Shown: positions 19,720 through 28,289 of the stretch, in pieces | Position numbering within the stretch: the stretch's first letter is position 1 | Layout of the letters: every line of letters starts with the position of its first letter | Origin: Chromohalobacter nigrandesensis | GTDB lineage: Bacteria > Pseudomonadota > Gammaproteobacteria > Pseudomonadales > Halomonadaceae | NCBI RefSeq assembly: GCF_023061285.1 | Contig: NZ_JAKGAM010000002.1 | Coordinates: 330,576-394,575 of the forward strand | DNA length: 64,000 bases | Direction: 5' to 3' | Translations under genes and position numbers: made by a program | Notes under the pieces: model-generated | The model's input: only the letters and a program-made list of their open reading frames with translations | What the model was told of the DNA's origin: nothing | The model's database searches: none

Positions 19720-20403
19720 TCACGTCGCGTCGTCGGATGCCGGTGACTCGCAACAACCGCGGGCAACACTGTGAGACAGCCGAATGTGATCATCGAGCAA
19801 TGCCCGCGCGGCGCGAATGTCTCGACTCAGCGCCAGTTCGACCAGTTCGCCATGCTGGCGATCGAGCACCTCGCGCACGCCCGGGTTGGGCGGCGCCAGG
19901 CGCCGGTAGCGGTCGAACTGGTCGTGCAATTGTTCGATGAAGCGCAGCAACCAGTGCGAACCGCACGACGCCAGCAACGCCCGATGAAAGCGCAGGTGTG
20001 CCTGCTCCCACTCCTCCACCCGCTCAGGATGCTCGTCGGCACGCCGCAACCGATGCTGCGCCGCCAGTACCTGTGACTCCCATTCCGAATCGCCCGCCTG
20101 AAACGCCTGCGTCAACGCCATGCACTCAAGCTGAGCGCGCAGCCCTGCGATGTCATCGAGCTCCTCGAGGTGCATCGCCGGCACCCGAAAGCCACGCTGG
20201 TTGACCTGCTCGAGCAGGCCATAGGCCGCCAGCCGGTTGAGTGCCTCACGTAGCGGGCTGAGCCCCACCTGGTAATGGTCCTTCAAGGCGCTGATGGCGA
20301 GCTTCTCGCCGGCCGCGAAACGCCCGCGAATCAAGTCCTGCTTGAGCGTCTCGAAGATCCGGCTCGAGGCCATGTCGCGACTGGCGGATGGCGATACGGT
20401 CAT
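19720..20403 (-). CDS. GntR-family regulator with FCD domain
   Basis: The 227-residue protein has an N-terminal winged helix (about 10-75; LKDHYQVGLSPLREALNRL) and a C-terminal all-helical FCD ligand domain (about 85-215). It is of the FadR/CsiR type, which usually senses a carboxylic acid. A GAGAAGAG site precedes ATG 20403. It diverges from the gamma-glutamyltransferase-like gene with a 222-base AT-rich gap and is the likely local regulator of that gene and the downstream transporters. The effector cannot be read from sequence. Confidence 0.85.
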   Translation of the reverse strand: MTVSPSASRDMASSRIFETLKQDLIRGRFAAGEKLAISALKDHYQVGLSPLREALNRLAAYGLLEQVNQRGFRVPAMHLEELDDIAGLRAQLECMALTQAFQAGDSEWESQVLAAQHRLRRADEHPERVEEWEQAHLRFHRALLASCGSHWLLRFIEQLHDQFDRYRRLAPPNPGVREVLDRQHGELVELALSRDIRAARALLDDHIRLSHSVARGCCESPASDDAT

Positions 20404-20625
20404 GGCGTGGTTCTCTTCTCAAGTTCGAAGGTAATGGCTTATCAAGTTCAAAGGTAATGGTCGGCGATGCGCGTTGACGACTGGCGAACAGGTTCTGCCT
20501 CGGTGACGTAAGCCCTTTGCCAAATCCCATATTGACGTTAATCAAACCGCGCGCCATAGTCATCTCAACAAAATCGATTTTTTTACTAAAGACGATTTAT
20601 AACATAACAATCGATTGGAGACGGC

Positions 20626-22260
20626 ATGTTGACGCCCTTTTCCCAGGCAACGCCCTACGCTTCCCAGCGTAGCGCTACCTATGCCAAACACGGCATGGTC
20701 GCCGCGTCCCAGCCCCAGGCCAGCCAGATCGGCCGTGACATCCTCGCCCAGGGCGGCAACGCCGTGGATGCCGCCATCGCCACCGCCGCAGCACTCACCG
20801 TGGTCGAACCCACCGGTTGCGGGATCGGCGGCGACGCCTTCGCGCTGGTGTGGATCGCCAACGACAATGCAGGCAACGGCGAGCTGCACGGCCTCAACGC
20901 CAGCGGCACCGCCCCCGCCGCGCTGACTCCACAGGCAGTCGCCGACGCCGGCTTCGAGGCCATGCCGCTTTACGGCTGGACGCCGGTGACCGTGCCCGGC
21001 ATTCCCGCCGCCTGGGCCGAATTGTCGCGGCGCTTCGGCAAGCTCGACTTCCAGACGCTGCTCGCCCCGGCGATCCGCCTGGCCCGCGAGGGCTTTCCGG
21101 TGTCGCCGGTGATCGCCAGCCTCTGGCAGCGCGCCGAGACGACCTTCCGCGAACATCTGACGGAGGCCGCCACCGCCGGTTGGTTCGAGACCTTCACGCC
21201 GACCGGACGTGCCCCGCGCGCTGGCGAGTGGCACCGCTGCGAGGACCAAGCACAAACCCTCGAAGCCATCGCCGAGACTCTCTCCGAGAGTTTCTATCGC
21301 GGCGCGCTGGCCGAGCGTATCGACGCCTTCTCGCGGGAGACCGGCGGCTACCTGCGCGCCGCGGATCTCGCCGATTATCAGCCGGAATGGGTCACACCGA
21401 TCGCGGCGGACTACCGCGGCCATAAAGTCTGGGAGATTCCGCCCAACGGCCAGGGCCTGGTCGCGCTGATGGCACTGCGCATGCTCGAAGGCTTTCAGGT
21501 CGACAGCCGCGACAATCCCGAGGTGCTGCACCGCCAGCTCGAGGCGATGAAGCTGGCGTTCAGCGACGGGCAGGCGTATATCACCCAACCCGAGCACATG
21601 AGCCACAGCGTCGAGGCGCTGCTCGGCGACGCCTACACCCGCGAGCGCCGCGCGCTGATCGGTGAATCGGCACTCGAGCCGACGCCGGGCACCCCGCAGG
21701 CCGGCGGCACCGTCTACCTGGCCACCGCCGATAGCGACGGCAATATGGTGTCGTTCATCCAGAGCAATTATCACGGCTTCGGCTCCGGCGTAGTAGTGCC
21801 GGGCACCGGCATCGCACTTCAGAACCGCGGCCACAACTTCAGCCTCGACCCGAGCCACGACAACGTGCTCGCCCCGGGCAAGAAGACCTTCCATACCATC
21901 ATTCCTGGCTTCTTGACCCGCGACGACGGCACGCCGCTCGGGCCATTTGGCGTGATGGGCGGATTCATGCAGCCGCAAGGCCATGTCCAGGTCGTGATGA
22001 ACCTGATCGACTTCGGCCTCAACCCCCAGGCCGCGCTCGACGCGCCGCGCTGGCAATGGATGGGCGGCAAGCGCATCGGCATCGAACACGGCTACCCGGC
22101 CCCGTTGGTACGGGCCATGGCCGAGCGCGGTCATGACATGCAGATCGATCACGATCCGCGCGGCTTCGGTCGCGGGCAGATGATCATCCGCGATCCCGAC
22201 AGCGGCATCTACTGTGGCGGCACCGAACCGCGCACCGACGCCAGCATCGCGGTGCTATGA
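20626..22260 (+). CDS. Gamma-glutamyltransferase-family Ntn hydrolase, cytoplasmic
   Basis: The 544-residue protein covers the whole GGT fold. The probable autoprocessing and nucleophilic Thr is T362 (QAGGTVYLATADSDGN), giving about 361- and 183-residue chains. There is no signal peptide, unlike periplasmic GGT. The region equivalent to the Arg that holds the gamma-glutamyl carboxylate in E. coli GGT (FREMAPAKAT) reads NASGTAPAALT here, so the Arg is missing, as in YwrD or acylase-like members. The substrate is therefore probably not glutathione; an amide or acyl compound is more likely. A GGAG site precedes the ATG. The gene overlaps the first CHR half-transporter by ATGA and leads a probable operon to TctCBA. 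Confidence 0.85.
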   Translation: MLTPFSQATPYASQRSATYAKHGMVAASQPQASQIGRDILAQGGNAVDAAIATAAALTVVEPTGCGIGGDAFALVWIANDNAGNGELHGLNASGTAPAALTPQAVADAGFEAMPLYGWTPVTVPGIPAAWAELSRRFGKLDFQTLLAPAIRLAREGFPVSPVIASLWQRAETTFREHLTEAATAGWFETFTPTGRAPRAGEWHRCEDQAQTLEAIAETLSESFYRGALAERIDAFSRETGGYLRAADLADYQPEWVTPIAADYRGHKVWEIPPNGQGLVALMALRMLEGFQVDSRDNPEVLHRQLEAMKLAFSDGQAYITQPEHMSHSVEALLGDAYTRERRALIGESALEPTPGTPQAGGTVYLATADSDGNMVSFIQSNYHGFGSGVVVPGTGIALQNRGHNFSLDPSHDNVLAPGKKTFHTIIPGFLTRDDGTPLGPFGVMGGFMQPQGHVQVVMNLIDFGLNPQAALDAPRWQWMGGKRIGIEHGYPAPLVRAMAERGHDMQIDHDPRGFGRGQMIIRDPDSGIYCGGTEPRTDASIAVL

Positions 22261-22829
22261 CCATGCTGCAGACACAAGCCCAGTTGTTCATGGCCTTCCT
22301 GCGCATCGGCCTGTTCGGTTTCGGTGGCGGCCCGTCGATGATCCCGCTGGTGCATCAGGAAGTGGTCAAACGCCACGCCTGGATGGACGACGAGGCATTC
22401 GCCGACGTGCTGGCGATCGGCAATACCCTGCCCGGGCCGATCGCCACCAAGATGGCCGGCTATATCGGCTACCGGGTCGGCGGCAGTCTAGGCGCACTCA
22501 ACGCCGTCATCGCGGTGATAGGACCAATAATCGTGGCAATGATCGCGTTGCTCAGCCTCTACGCGCGTCACGGCGACCAGCGCTGGGTGCAGGGCATGGG
22601 CCAGGGCGTGGTGCCCGTGGTCATGGTGATGATGGCCAAGCTGACCTGGGATTTCTTCGCCAAGTCGCGGGCCAGCCTCGGCTGGCTCGTGACGCTGGTG
22701 ATGGGCGCCGTCGCCGGCGGGCTGATCTACTGGCTCGACGTGCACCCGGGGCTGGTGATCGGCGCGATCCTGATCGCCGCGCTGCTCCGCCCCGAGCCGC
22801 ATCACACCACCCGCGAGACGGACACATGA
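22257..22829 (+). CDS. Half-size chromate-transporter-family (CHR) protein, first half
   Basis: The 190-residue protein has one CHR domain: an N-terminal FGGGPSMIPL signature, the NTLPGPIATKMAGYIGY motif and about six membrane segments. The CHR family includes ChrA chromate effluxers; short forms work as pairs. It starts inside the GGT-like gene (ATGA) and its stop overlaps the second half in the same way. An alternative start is 22263. The operon context argues against chromate resistance as its main role and for moving an organic anion linked to the neighbouring hydrolase, but this is inference. Confidence 0.85.
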   Translation: MTMLQTQAQLFMAFLRIGLFGFGGGPSMIPLVHQEVVKRHAWMDDEAFADVLAIGNTLPGPIATKMAGYIGYRVGGSLGALNAVIAVIGPIIVAMIALLSLYARHGDQRWVQGMGQGVVPVVMVMMAKLTWDFFAKSRASLGWLVTLVMGAVAGGLIYWLDVHPGLVIGAILIAALLRPEPHHTTRETDT

Positions 22830-23356
22830 TCTATTGGCACCTGTTCCTGGCGTTCTTCATTCCCAACATCGTCGGTTACGGCGGTGGCCCGGCGATCATC
22901 CCGCTGATCGAGAACGAAGTGGTCGGCCGCTACGGCTGGATGAGTTCCCAGACATTCGCCGAAACCCTGGCGCTGGCCAACGCCCTGCCCAGCCCGATCG
23001 CCACCAAGATGGCCGGCTTTATCGGCTACGACATCGCCGGCGTACCCGGCTCGCTGATCGCTACCTTCGCCACCGTCGCGCCATCGCTACTGCTGATGCT
23101 GATCGCGCTGGGCACGCTGTATCGCTACCGCGACTCGATCAAGGTCAAGTCGATGAGCCAATGGGTCCGCCCGGTGGTGATGACATTGATGGCCTACCTG
23201 ACCTGGCGCTTTCTCTCCGAAGGAGTGGATACCGCCGGCATCCTGCACACCGCGATCATCGGTGGCATCGCCGGCGTACTGCTTCTGGCGACACGGGTTC
23301 ACCCGGCGTTCGTCGTGTGTTTCGGGCTCGTCTACGGCGCCTTGCTACTCGGGTAG
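22826..23356 (+). CDS. Half-size chromate-transporter-family (CHR) protein, second half
   Basis: The 176-residue paralogue of the preceding gene has the matching motifs YGGGPAIIPL and NALPSPIATKMAGFIGY and about five or six membrane segments. The ATG at 22826 overlaps the preceding stop (ATGA), so both halves are made in equal amounts and likely form a heterodimer. Both keep the GGGP and P-IATKMAG motifs, so neither half looks degenerate. A strong hairpin follows at the stop codon. Confidence 0.85.
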   Translation: MIYWHLFLAFFIPNIVGYGGGPAIIPLIENEVVGRYGWMSSQTFAETLALANALPSPIATKMAGFIGYDIAGVPGSLIATFATVAPSLLLMLIALGTLYRYRDSIKVKSMSQWVRPVVMTLMAYLTWRFLSEGVDTAGILHTAIIGGIAGVLLLATRVHPAFVVCFGLVYGALLLG

Positions 23357-23361
23357 CAAGG
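23340..23361. terminator. Hairpin at the end of the CHR pair
   Basis: A 9-base perfect stem CCTTGCTAC / GTAGCAAGG with a TCGG loop overlaps the stop codon. There is no T-run, so it may be an attenuator or a transcript-stabilising end rather than a full terminator before the Tct genes. Confidence 0.5.
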
Positions 23362-23475
23362 ACCGGAAATTGCCCGTTCGCGGTTCGGCGGTACACGCAC
23401 GAACCGATTAGGGCCCTCACGGGCCAAGCAACTACACAATGAATCAACATGATGACCTACAAGGACAAAACAACC

Positions 23476-24477
23476 ATGTCATTCTTTACTCCGCAACATC
23501 CAAGCGACATCCGTTCCACACGGTTCAAGCTGGCCATCGGCGGCCTAGTGCTGGGCACCGCGCTCGGCGCCAGCGCCACGGCGCTAGCCCAGTCGGAAGA
23601 CTATCCCAGCAAGCCGGTGGAACTCATCGTGCCCTGGTCGCCGGGCGGGGGTAGCGACACCCTGATGCGCGTGGTCTCCAATCATGCCGAGGCGTATCTG
23701 GGCCAACCGATGCCAGTGATCAACATGCCCGGCGTCAGCGGCACCACGGGGCTCGAGGCACTGGCTGAGCGTGATCCCGACGGCTATACGGTAGGCCAGA
23801 TCCACGAAGGCCTGCTGGTCGCCAACCATACCCAACTGACCGAACTCAACTGGGACGACTTCACCCCGGTGGCCGCGCTGACCGCCTCGCCACAGTACCT
23901 GACGGTCAACGCCGATAGCCCCTGGCAAACCTTCGGCGAGTTCGTCGACTATGCCCAGAAGAATCCCGGCGAGATCCGTGTCGGCGTCACCCTGGGCGGC
24001 ATCCCCCACGTCCACGCGGCGATGATGGAAGACGCCGCAAACCTATCGTTCCGCTACGTCGGTTTCGAGGGCACCGGCGCACGTATTCGATCGCTGGTGG
24101 GTGGTCACATCGATGCGGCGATCGGCGACATCGCCTCGAGTGGCGAGTTCGTCAAGAATGGCAATCTACGCTTCCTGGCGGTGGGTAGTGCCGAACGCCA
24201 AGAGGAGACCCCCGACGTGCCGACCTTCAAGGAACTCGGCTACGATTCGCTCAGCCTCAACATCGTGCGCGGCCTGATCGCTCCCAAGGGCACTCCGGAG
24301 GACAAAGTCGCAGTGCTTGCCGACGCCATGCAGGAACTCTCCCAGGATGAGCGATTCACCCAGGCGGTACACAATGCCGGTGCCAAGGTACATTTCGAAG
24401 GACCCGGGGCATTTGCTGACTACCTCGAAACTACTGACAAGACCATCGAGCGGCTTTCAGGGAAGCTGGCTAAATGA
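23476..24477 (+). CDS. Tripartite tricarboxylate transporter substrate-binding protein (TctC/Bug family)
   Basis: The 333-residue periplasmic protein has a signal peptide (about 1-36, ending ATALAQ). It has the Bug-family binding segment VELIVPWSPGGGSDTLMR and the second loop around GVTLGGIPHVHAA. Of the three in-frame ATGs, 23476 has an AAGGA site and gives a normal signal peptide; 23449 is also possible. Bug proteins bind carboxylated or other small organic solutes and hand them to TctAB. Its stop overlaps the TctB start. The short distance to the CHR and GGT-like genes suggests a common substrate or product. Confidence 0.9.
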   Translation: MSFFTPQHPSDIRSTRFKLAIGGLVLGTALGASATALAQSEDYPSKPVELIVPWSPGGGSDTLMRVVSNHAEAYLGQPMPVINMPGVSGTTGLEALAERDPDGYTVGQIHEGLLVANHTQLTELNWDDFTPVAALTASPQYLTVNADSPWQTFGEFVDYAQKNPGEIRVGVTLGGIPHVHAAMMEDAANLSFRYVGFEGTGARIRSLVGGHIDAAIGDIASSGEFVKNGNLRFLAVGSAERQEETPDVPTFKELGYDSLSLNIVRGLIAPKGTPEDKVAVLADAMQELSQDERFTQAVHNAGAKVHFEGPGAFADYLETTDKTIERLSGKLAK

Positions 24478-25019
24478 GTTCGCAGGCGCCTTCACAGCAG
24501 ACCCGGTCATCGGACCGGGTCGCCGATCCCGACACCCGTCGCGCCAACGCCCTCGCCCACCTGGTACTGAATGGCGCGCTGGTGGTGCTGTTCTCCATGT
24601 TGTTCGTGCATGCCGGGGCACTGCCCTCGTCAATGTGGGAGCCGCTAGGGGCGGGCAGCTTTCCACGCCTGGTGCTGGCCGTGCTGATAGTGACCAACCT
24701 GGGCATCATGGTCCAGGAATGGCGGCACTATCGTAGCAATACAGCAGCCGCGCCAGGACTGGTCAGGCGCTGGCTGTGGCGCCACCGGCTAGCGTTCGGC
24801 GTACTCGCGCTGTTCGCCCTGTACATCGTCGGCGTACCGGCGCTGGGATTTCGCCTGGCCTCGCTGCTCTTCCTGGTCCTGGCTCAACTCGCGCTTGGTG
24901 TGCGTCGCCCGCGTAGCCTGGCGATCGCCGCGATCATCGCCGTGACGTTCTCGTTCGGCATCGACTGGCTATTCCGGGATGTCTTCATCATCAGCCTTCC
25001 CCGCGGCCCATTCGGCTGA
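24474..25019 (+). CDS. Tripartite tricarboxylate transporter small subunit (TctB)
   Basis: The 181-residue membrane protein has four predicted membrane segments (residues about 25-45, 55-75, 100-120, 140-175) in the TctB layout and a charged cytoplasmic N-terminus. It starts inside the last codon of tctC (ATGA) and lies 50 bases before TctA. TctB is poorly conserved in sequence; the assignment rests on size, topology and position between TctC and TctA. Confidence 0.87.
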   Translation: MSSQAPSQQTRSSDRVADPDTRRANALAHLVLNGALVVLFSMLFVHAGALPSSMWEPLGAGSFPRLVLAVLIVTNLGIMVQEWRHYRSNTAAAPGLVRRWLWRHRLAFGVLALFALYIVGVPALGFRLASLLFLVLAQLALGVRRPRSLAIAAIIAVTFSFGIDWLFRDVFIISLPRGPFG

Positions 25020-25069
25020 ACGTTAGCTGACACCACAGCTTCGCGGCTGTCCTCGAGAGGAGACGCAAC

Positions 25070-26572
25070 ATGACGGAAGCGCTGTTCGCCGGCATGGACC
25101 AGCTATTCACGCTATCGACGATGGCCACCATGCTGCTCGGCGTGGTGGCCGGTGTTATCGCCTCGGCGATCCCCGGCTTCACCATCACCATGGCCATCGT
25201 GCTGACCCTACCGTTGACCTTCAGCATGGACCCACTACAGGGCATTGCGACCATGCTTGCGGTCTACGTCGGCGGCTATTCGGGCGGGCTGATCAGTGCC
25301 GCCCTGCTGGGCATTCCCGGCACGCCGTCGTCAGTCGCCACTACCTTCGATGCCTTCCCGATGGCGCGCAGCGGCCAGCCCGGTCGTGCCCTGGCGCTGG
25401 GCATCTGGTCATCGTTCTTCGGTGCCTTGGTCAGCGTGATCGTGCTGATCATCGCCGCCCCACCGCTGGCGATGATTGCCGTCAAACTGGGCGCCTGGGA
25501 ATATTTCTCACTGATCATCTTCGCCATGACGGTGGTCGCCAGCCTGGTCGGAAAGTCGATGCTCAAGGGGCTGATGACCGGTCTGCTGGGGCTATTCATC
25601 GCTACCGTGGGTGCCGACCCGATGATGGGGGTGGCACGCTTTACCTTCGATATCGACCTACTCGCCAATGGCTTTCCGTTCCTGGTGGTGCTGATCGGCA
25701 TCTTCGCCGTCAGTCAGTTGCTCCAGGAAGTCGAAGATGCCGAACAGACGAAGCACGGCAAGCAACTGATTCCCGCCAACGTAACCTTCAAGCCACTGGA
25801 TGCGCTCCGCGAGACGCTAACCTACCCGATCAACTTGCTCCGTTCATCGCTGGTCGGGGTGTTCATCGGTGCAGTACCCGGGGCCGGCGGCAGCATCGCC
25901 AACCTTTTGGCTTACGACCAAGCCAAGCGTGCCTCCAAAACGCCCGAGAAATTTGGCACCGGTACCCCCGAGGGTGTGATCGCCTCGGAGTCCGGCAACT
26001 CGGCGACGTCCGGTGGTGGGTTGATTCCGATGATCGCCTTGGGCATCCCGGGTAGCGCCGTCGACGCGGTGCTGATGGCGTCGCTGATGGTCCATGGCAT
26101 TGGCATCGGCCCGCGCCTGATCCTCGATCACGGCGATCTGGTCTACGGCATGTTCATGGCCATGCTGCTTGCCGCATTCATGGTGCTGGTGGTGTGCCTA
26201 TTCAGTATGCGCTTCTTCCTGCGAGTTACCGACGTGCCACGCTCGGTGATCGTGCCGGTGGTGCTGGTGTGCTGTGTCGTCGGCGCTTTCGCCCTCAACA
26301 ACCGCGTCACCGACATCTATCTGCTACTCGGGGTGGGAATTTTCGGCTATATCCTCAGTAAGCTGGATTACCCTCTGGCACCACTAGTGCTCGGCGTTAT
26401 CCTCGGACCAATCGCCGAGACCAACCTGCGCCGCGCGCTGATGACCGACGAAAACTGGACTCTGTTCTTCACCCGGCCAATCTCGCTGACACTGTTGATC
26501 CTCGCTGTGGTGTCGGTGGCTTTTGCGATTCGCCAGCGACTGCGACAAAGACCTAGCGAAAAAACCGCCTGA
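25070..26572 (+). CDS. Tripartite tricarboxylate transporter large permease (TctA)
   Basis: The 500-residue protein has about 12 membrane helices. It carries the family signatures GVVAGVIASAIPGFT at the N-terminus and GGLIPMIALGIPGSAVDAV in the second half. It is the ion-coupled permease that takes substrate from the periplasmic TctC-type protein. A GAGAGGAG site precedes ATG 25070. A strong hairpin follows the stop codon. Confidence 0.93.
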   Translation: MTEALFAGMDQLFTLSTMATMLLGVVAGVIASAIPGFTITMAIVLTLPLTFSMDPLQGIATMLAVYVGGYSGGLISAALLGIPGTPSSVATTFDAFPMARSGQPGRALALGIWSSFFGALVSVIVLIIAAPPLAMIAVKLGAWEYFSLIIFAMTVVASLVGKSMLKGLMTGLLGLFIATVGADPMMGVARFTFDIDLLANGFPFLVVLIGIFAVSQLLQEVEDAEQTKHGKQLIPANVTFKPLDALRETLTYPINLLRSSLVGVFIGAVPGAGGSIANLLAYDQAKRASKTPEKFGTGTPEGVIASESGNSATSGGGLIPMIALGIPGSAVDAVLMASLMVHGIGIGPRLILDHGDLVYGMFMAMLLAAFMVLVVCLFSMRFFLRVTDVPRSVIVPVVLVCCVVGAFALNNRVTDIYLLLGVGIFGYILSKLDYPLAPLVLGVILGPIAETNLRRALMTDENWTLFFTRPISLTLLILAVVSVAFAIRQRLRQRPSEKTA

Positions 26573-26574
26573 CC

Positions 26575-26590
26575 CGGCCCTTCGGGGCCG
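26575..26590 (+). terminator. Short GC hairpin after tctA
   Basis: The stem CGGCCC / GGGCCG closes a stable TTCG tetraloop two bases after the tctA stop. No long T-run follows, so partial termination is more likely than complete termination; it could reduce read-through into the amino-acid-binding protein gene. Confidence 0.55.
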
Positions 26591-26627
26591 CTTCTAAGCC
26601 CCATCGATGACAACAAGGAATCTGCTC

Positions 26628-27485
26628 ATGCCGCCTTTACGCTTACCGGACCTTCATCCGACCGGAACCACGCCTCTCAAGCTGGCCATCGCCGTTCTGC
26701 TTGTGGGTGCCAGCCTGACCAGTACTGTTTCTGCACTGGCCAACGACACGTCCAACGATGACAGACAACAAGTACGCATTGCCGTCGACGTGCCTTATCC
26801 ACCGTTCGAATATCGCAACGCTGATGGCGAACTCGCGGGCTTCGAAATCGACCTGGGTAACGAGCTCTGTCAGCGCGCCAAACTGGATTGCGAATGGGTC
26901 GTACAAGGCTGGGATGGCATCATCCCCGGGCTGCTATCACGCAAGTACGATGCCATCCTGTCATCGATGCGCATCACCCCCGCCCGCGAGCAGCAGGTGC
27001 GCTTCACCGAGCCCTACGCCATGTCACCCAAAGTGTGGGTCGCACGACGTGGCAGTGATATCGATATCGACGACATGGAGACACTGAAAGGCTTGTCCGT
27101 CGGCGTGCAGCGCGGAACGACACAAGATAATTATGTCGCCGAGCGCTATTCTGACACCCTTGATATCCAGCGATATTCCACGGCGGCGGATGTGGCACTC
27201 GACCTGCAGTCGCAGCGCCTTGATCTAGCATTCCTCAATTACCCGGTCGCGCTGGATACGTTGGAAGTCGATAACACCGACAGCGATTTTGTCCAACTCG
27301 GGCCGCAGATCAACAGCCCCGAGTCGATCTTCGGAAAGGGTAACGCCATCGCCGTTCGACCACGCGACAAGGCACTAGCCAACACCTTCAATCAAGCGCT
27401 GGATAGCATCTACACCGACGGCACTTTCGTCGAGCTTATGGAACAATATTTCGACTACGATCTACGGCCCGCGTCGCGGAAATGA
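26628..27485 (+). CDS. ABC-type amino-acid periplasmic binding protein (SBP_bac_3)
   Basis: The 285-residue exported protein has a signal peptide (about 1-39, ending in VSALAN). It has the family 3 binding fold with VPYPPFEYRNADGELAGFEID (split here as PYPPFEY and GFEIDLGNEL) and the hinge motifs typical of Lys/Arg/Orn- or opine-binding proteins. The ATG at 26628 has AAGGA eight bases upstream and is preferred over 26607. No permease or ATPase gene is nearby, so it is an orphan receptor in this window. It may serve a system elsewhere. It ends at a hairpin terminator. Confidence 0.85.
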   Translation: MPPLRLPDLHPTGTTPLKLAIAVLLVGASLTSTVSALANDTSNDDRQQVRIAVDVPYPPFEYRNADGELAGFEIDLGNELCQRAKLDCEWVVQGWDGIIPGLLSRKYDAILSSMRITPAREQQVRFTEPYAMSPKVWVARRGSDIDIDDMETLKGLSVGVQRGTTQDNYVAERYSDTLDIQRYSTAADVALDLQSQRLDLAFLNYPVALDTLEVDNTDSDFVQLGPQINSPESIFGKGNAIAVRPRDKALANTFNQALDSIYTDGTFVELMEQYFDYDLRPASRK

Positions 27486-27488
27486 CAC

Positions 27489-27540
27489 AACGCCGCCGAA
27501 GAGTCCCCGTCGGCGTTTTAGCGATCATTGACTGACAATC
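27489..27540. repeat. Terminator element, left copy (also at 54685-54737)
   Basis: AACGCCG / CGGCGTT forms a terminator hairpin (27489-27517, followed by TTTA). The right arm and flank are followed by ATTGACTGACAATC. The same stem, the TTTTAG and the ATTGACT-ACAATC tail recur at 54685-54737, while the hairpin loops differ. It ends the binding-protein transcript and marks the left side of a 27.2-kb segment. Confidence 0.7.
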
Positions 27541-27575
27541 GGGGCTCTGGAACACCTTGTTCTCAATTTTCCCTG

Positions 27576-27581
27576 TATAAT
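27576..27581 (+). promoter_or_regulatory. Candidate -10 box for the Lrp gene
   Basis: A perfect TATAAT lies 19 bases before the ATG at 27601 in AT-rich sequence. No convincing -35 at 17-base spacing is seen. If used, the transcript would start close to the ATG with almost no leader and no clear ribosome site. Confidence 0.45.
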
Positions 27582-27600
27582 TTAAAGCTCCTAAAACGTC

Positions 27601-28047
27601 ATGAATAAACTTGATAACGCGCTTCTTAATCTACTGATCAAAGACGGTCGAATGTCCTACGCAGATATGGCTCGAGAACTCGACATCTCTCGCGCTCATG
27701 CTCGAGATCGTGTTCAGCAACTCATCGACAATGGCGTCATCGAGCAGTTTACGGCTGTGGTCAACCCCTCGAAGCTCGGCAAGGTCATTTCGACCTTCGT
27801 GGATCTAAAAGTCGCACCTTACGCCATCGAGGAGATGGCAGCGGAACTCGCAGATTGCAATGAAGTTATCAACCTCTACATCATGAGCGACTTGCGTAGC
27901 CTCCACATGCACACCTTGACCGATAGCCAGGAGACATTTGACCGCTTTGCACGCGAGCGCCTCCTGGGGCGAGAGGAGGTCATTTCAGTAAATTGTACGA
28001 CTCTTCTCTCTCGTATCAAGCATGGCCGGGGCGGTGCCAAGATCTGA
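27601..28047 (+). CDS. Lrp/AsnC-family regulator
   Basis: The 148-residue protein has the N-terminal winged helix (about 3-60; DGRMSYADMARELDISRAHA region) and a C-terminal RAM ligand domain (about 65-140). Family members bind amino acids or related compounds and act as oligomers. It shows no clear ribosome site. The next gene on the same strand is the YtcJ-type amidohydrolase, separated by about 240 bases that hold an inverted repeat CCAGGC/GCCTGG (28195-28219). Local control of the amidohydrolase/symporter group is inferred from position. Confidence 0.87.
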   Translation: MNKLDNALLNLLIKDGRMSYADMARELDISRAHARDRVQQLIDNGVIEQFTAVVNPSKLGKVISTFVDLKVAPYAIEEMAAELADCNEVINLYIMSDLRSLHMHTLTDSQETFDRFARERLLGREEVISVNCTTLLSRIKHGRGGAKI

Positions 28048-28289
28048 GTAAAGATCGGTGACACTACTCTCCGCTCTTGGGCGTTCGGCCTTCTGAGAGC
28101 TCTGGCGATGACGGACAGACGACACCGGGCAAATGATTGACCTCTTTCCATCTCCAGGTAGCCTATGTTGAAGAGGCCAAGAAATTGAGAGATGCCAGGC
28201 TGGCCAATGCTTCGCCTGGTGGTAACTGGTGACAGGCCGACTATGTTGACTGCTTCACACTCATGAAGCTCGAGAGCCCGACAACCATG

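Noticed and set aside
20560..22152. A 530-codon minus-strand frame opposite the GGT-like gene
   Set aside because: No recognisable domain; the plus strand encodes a complete Ntn hydrolase with a conserved motif order.
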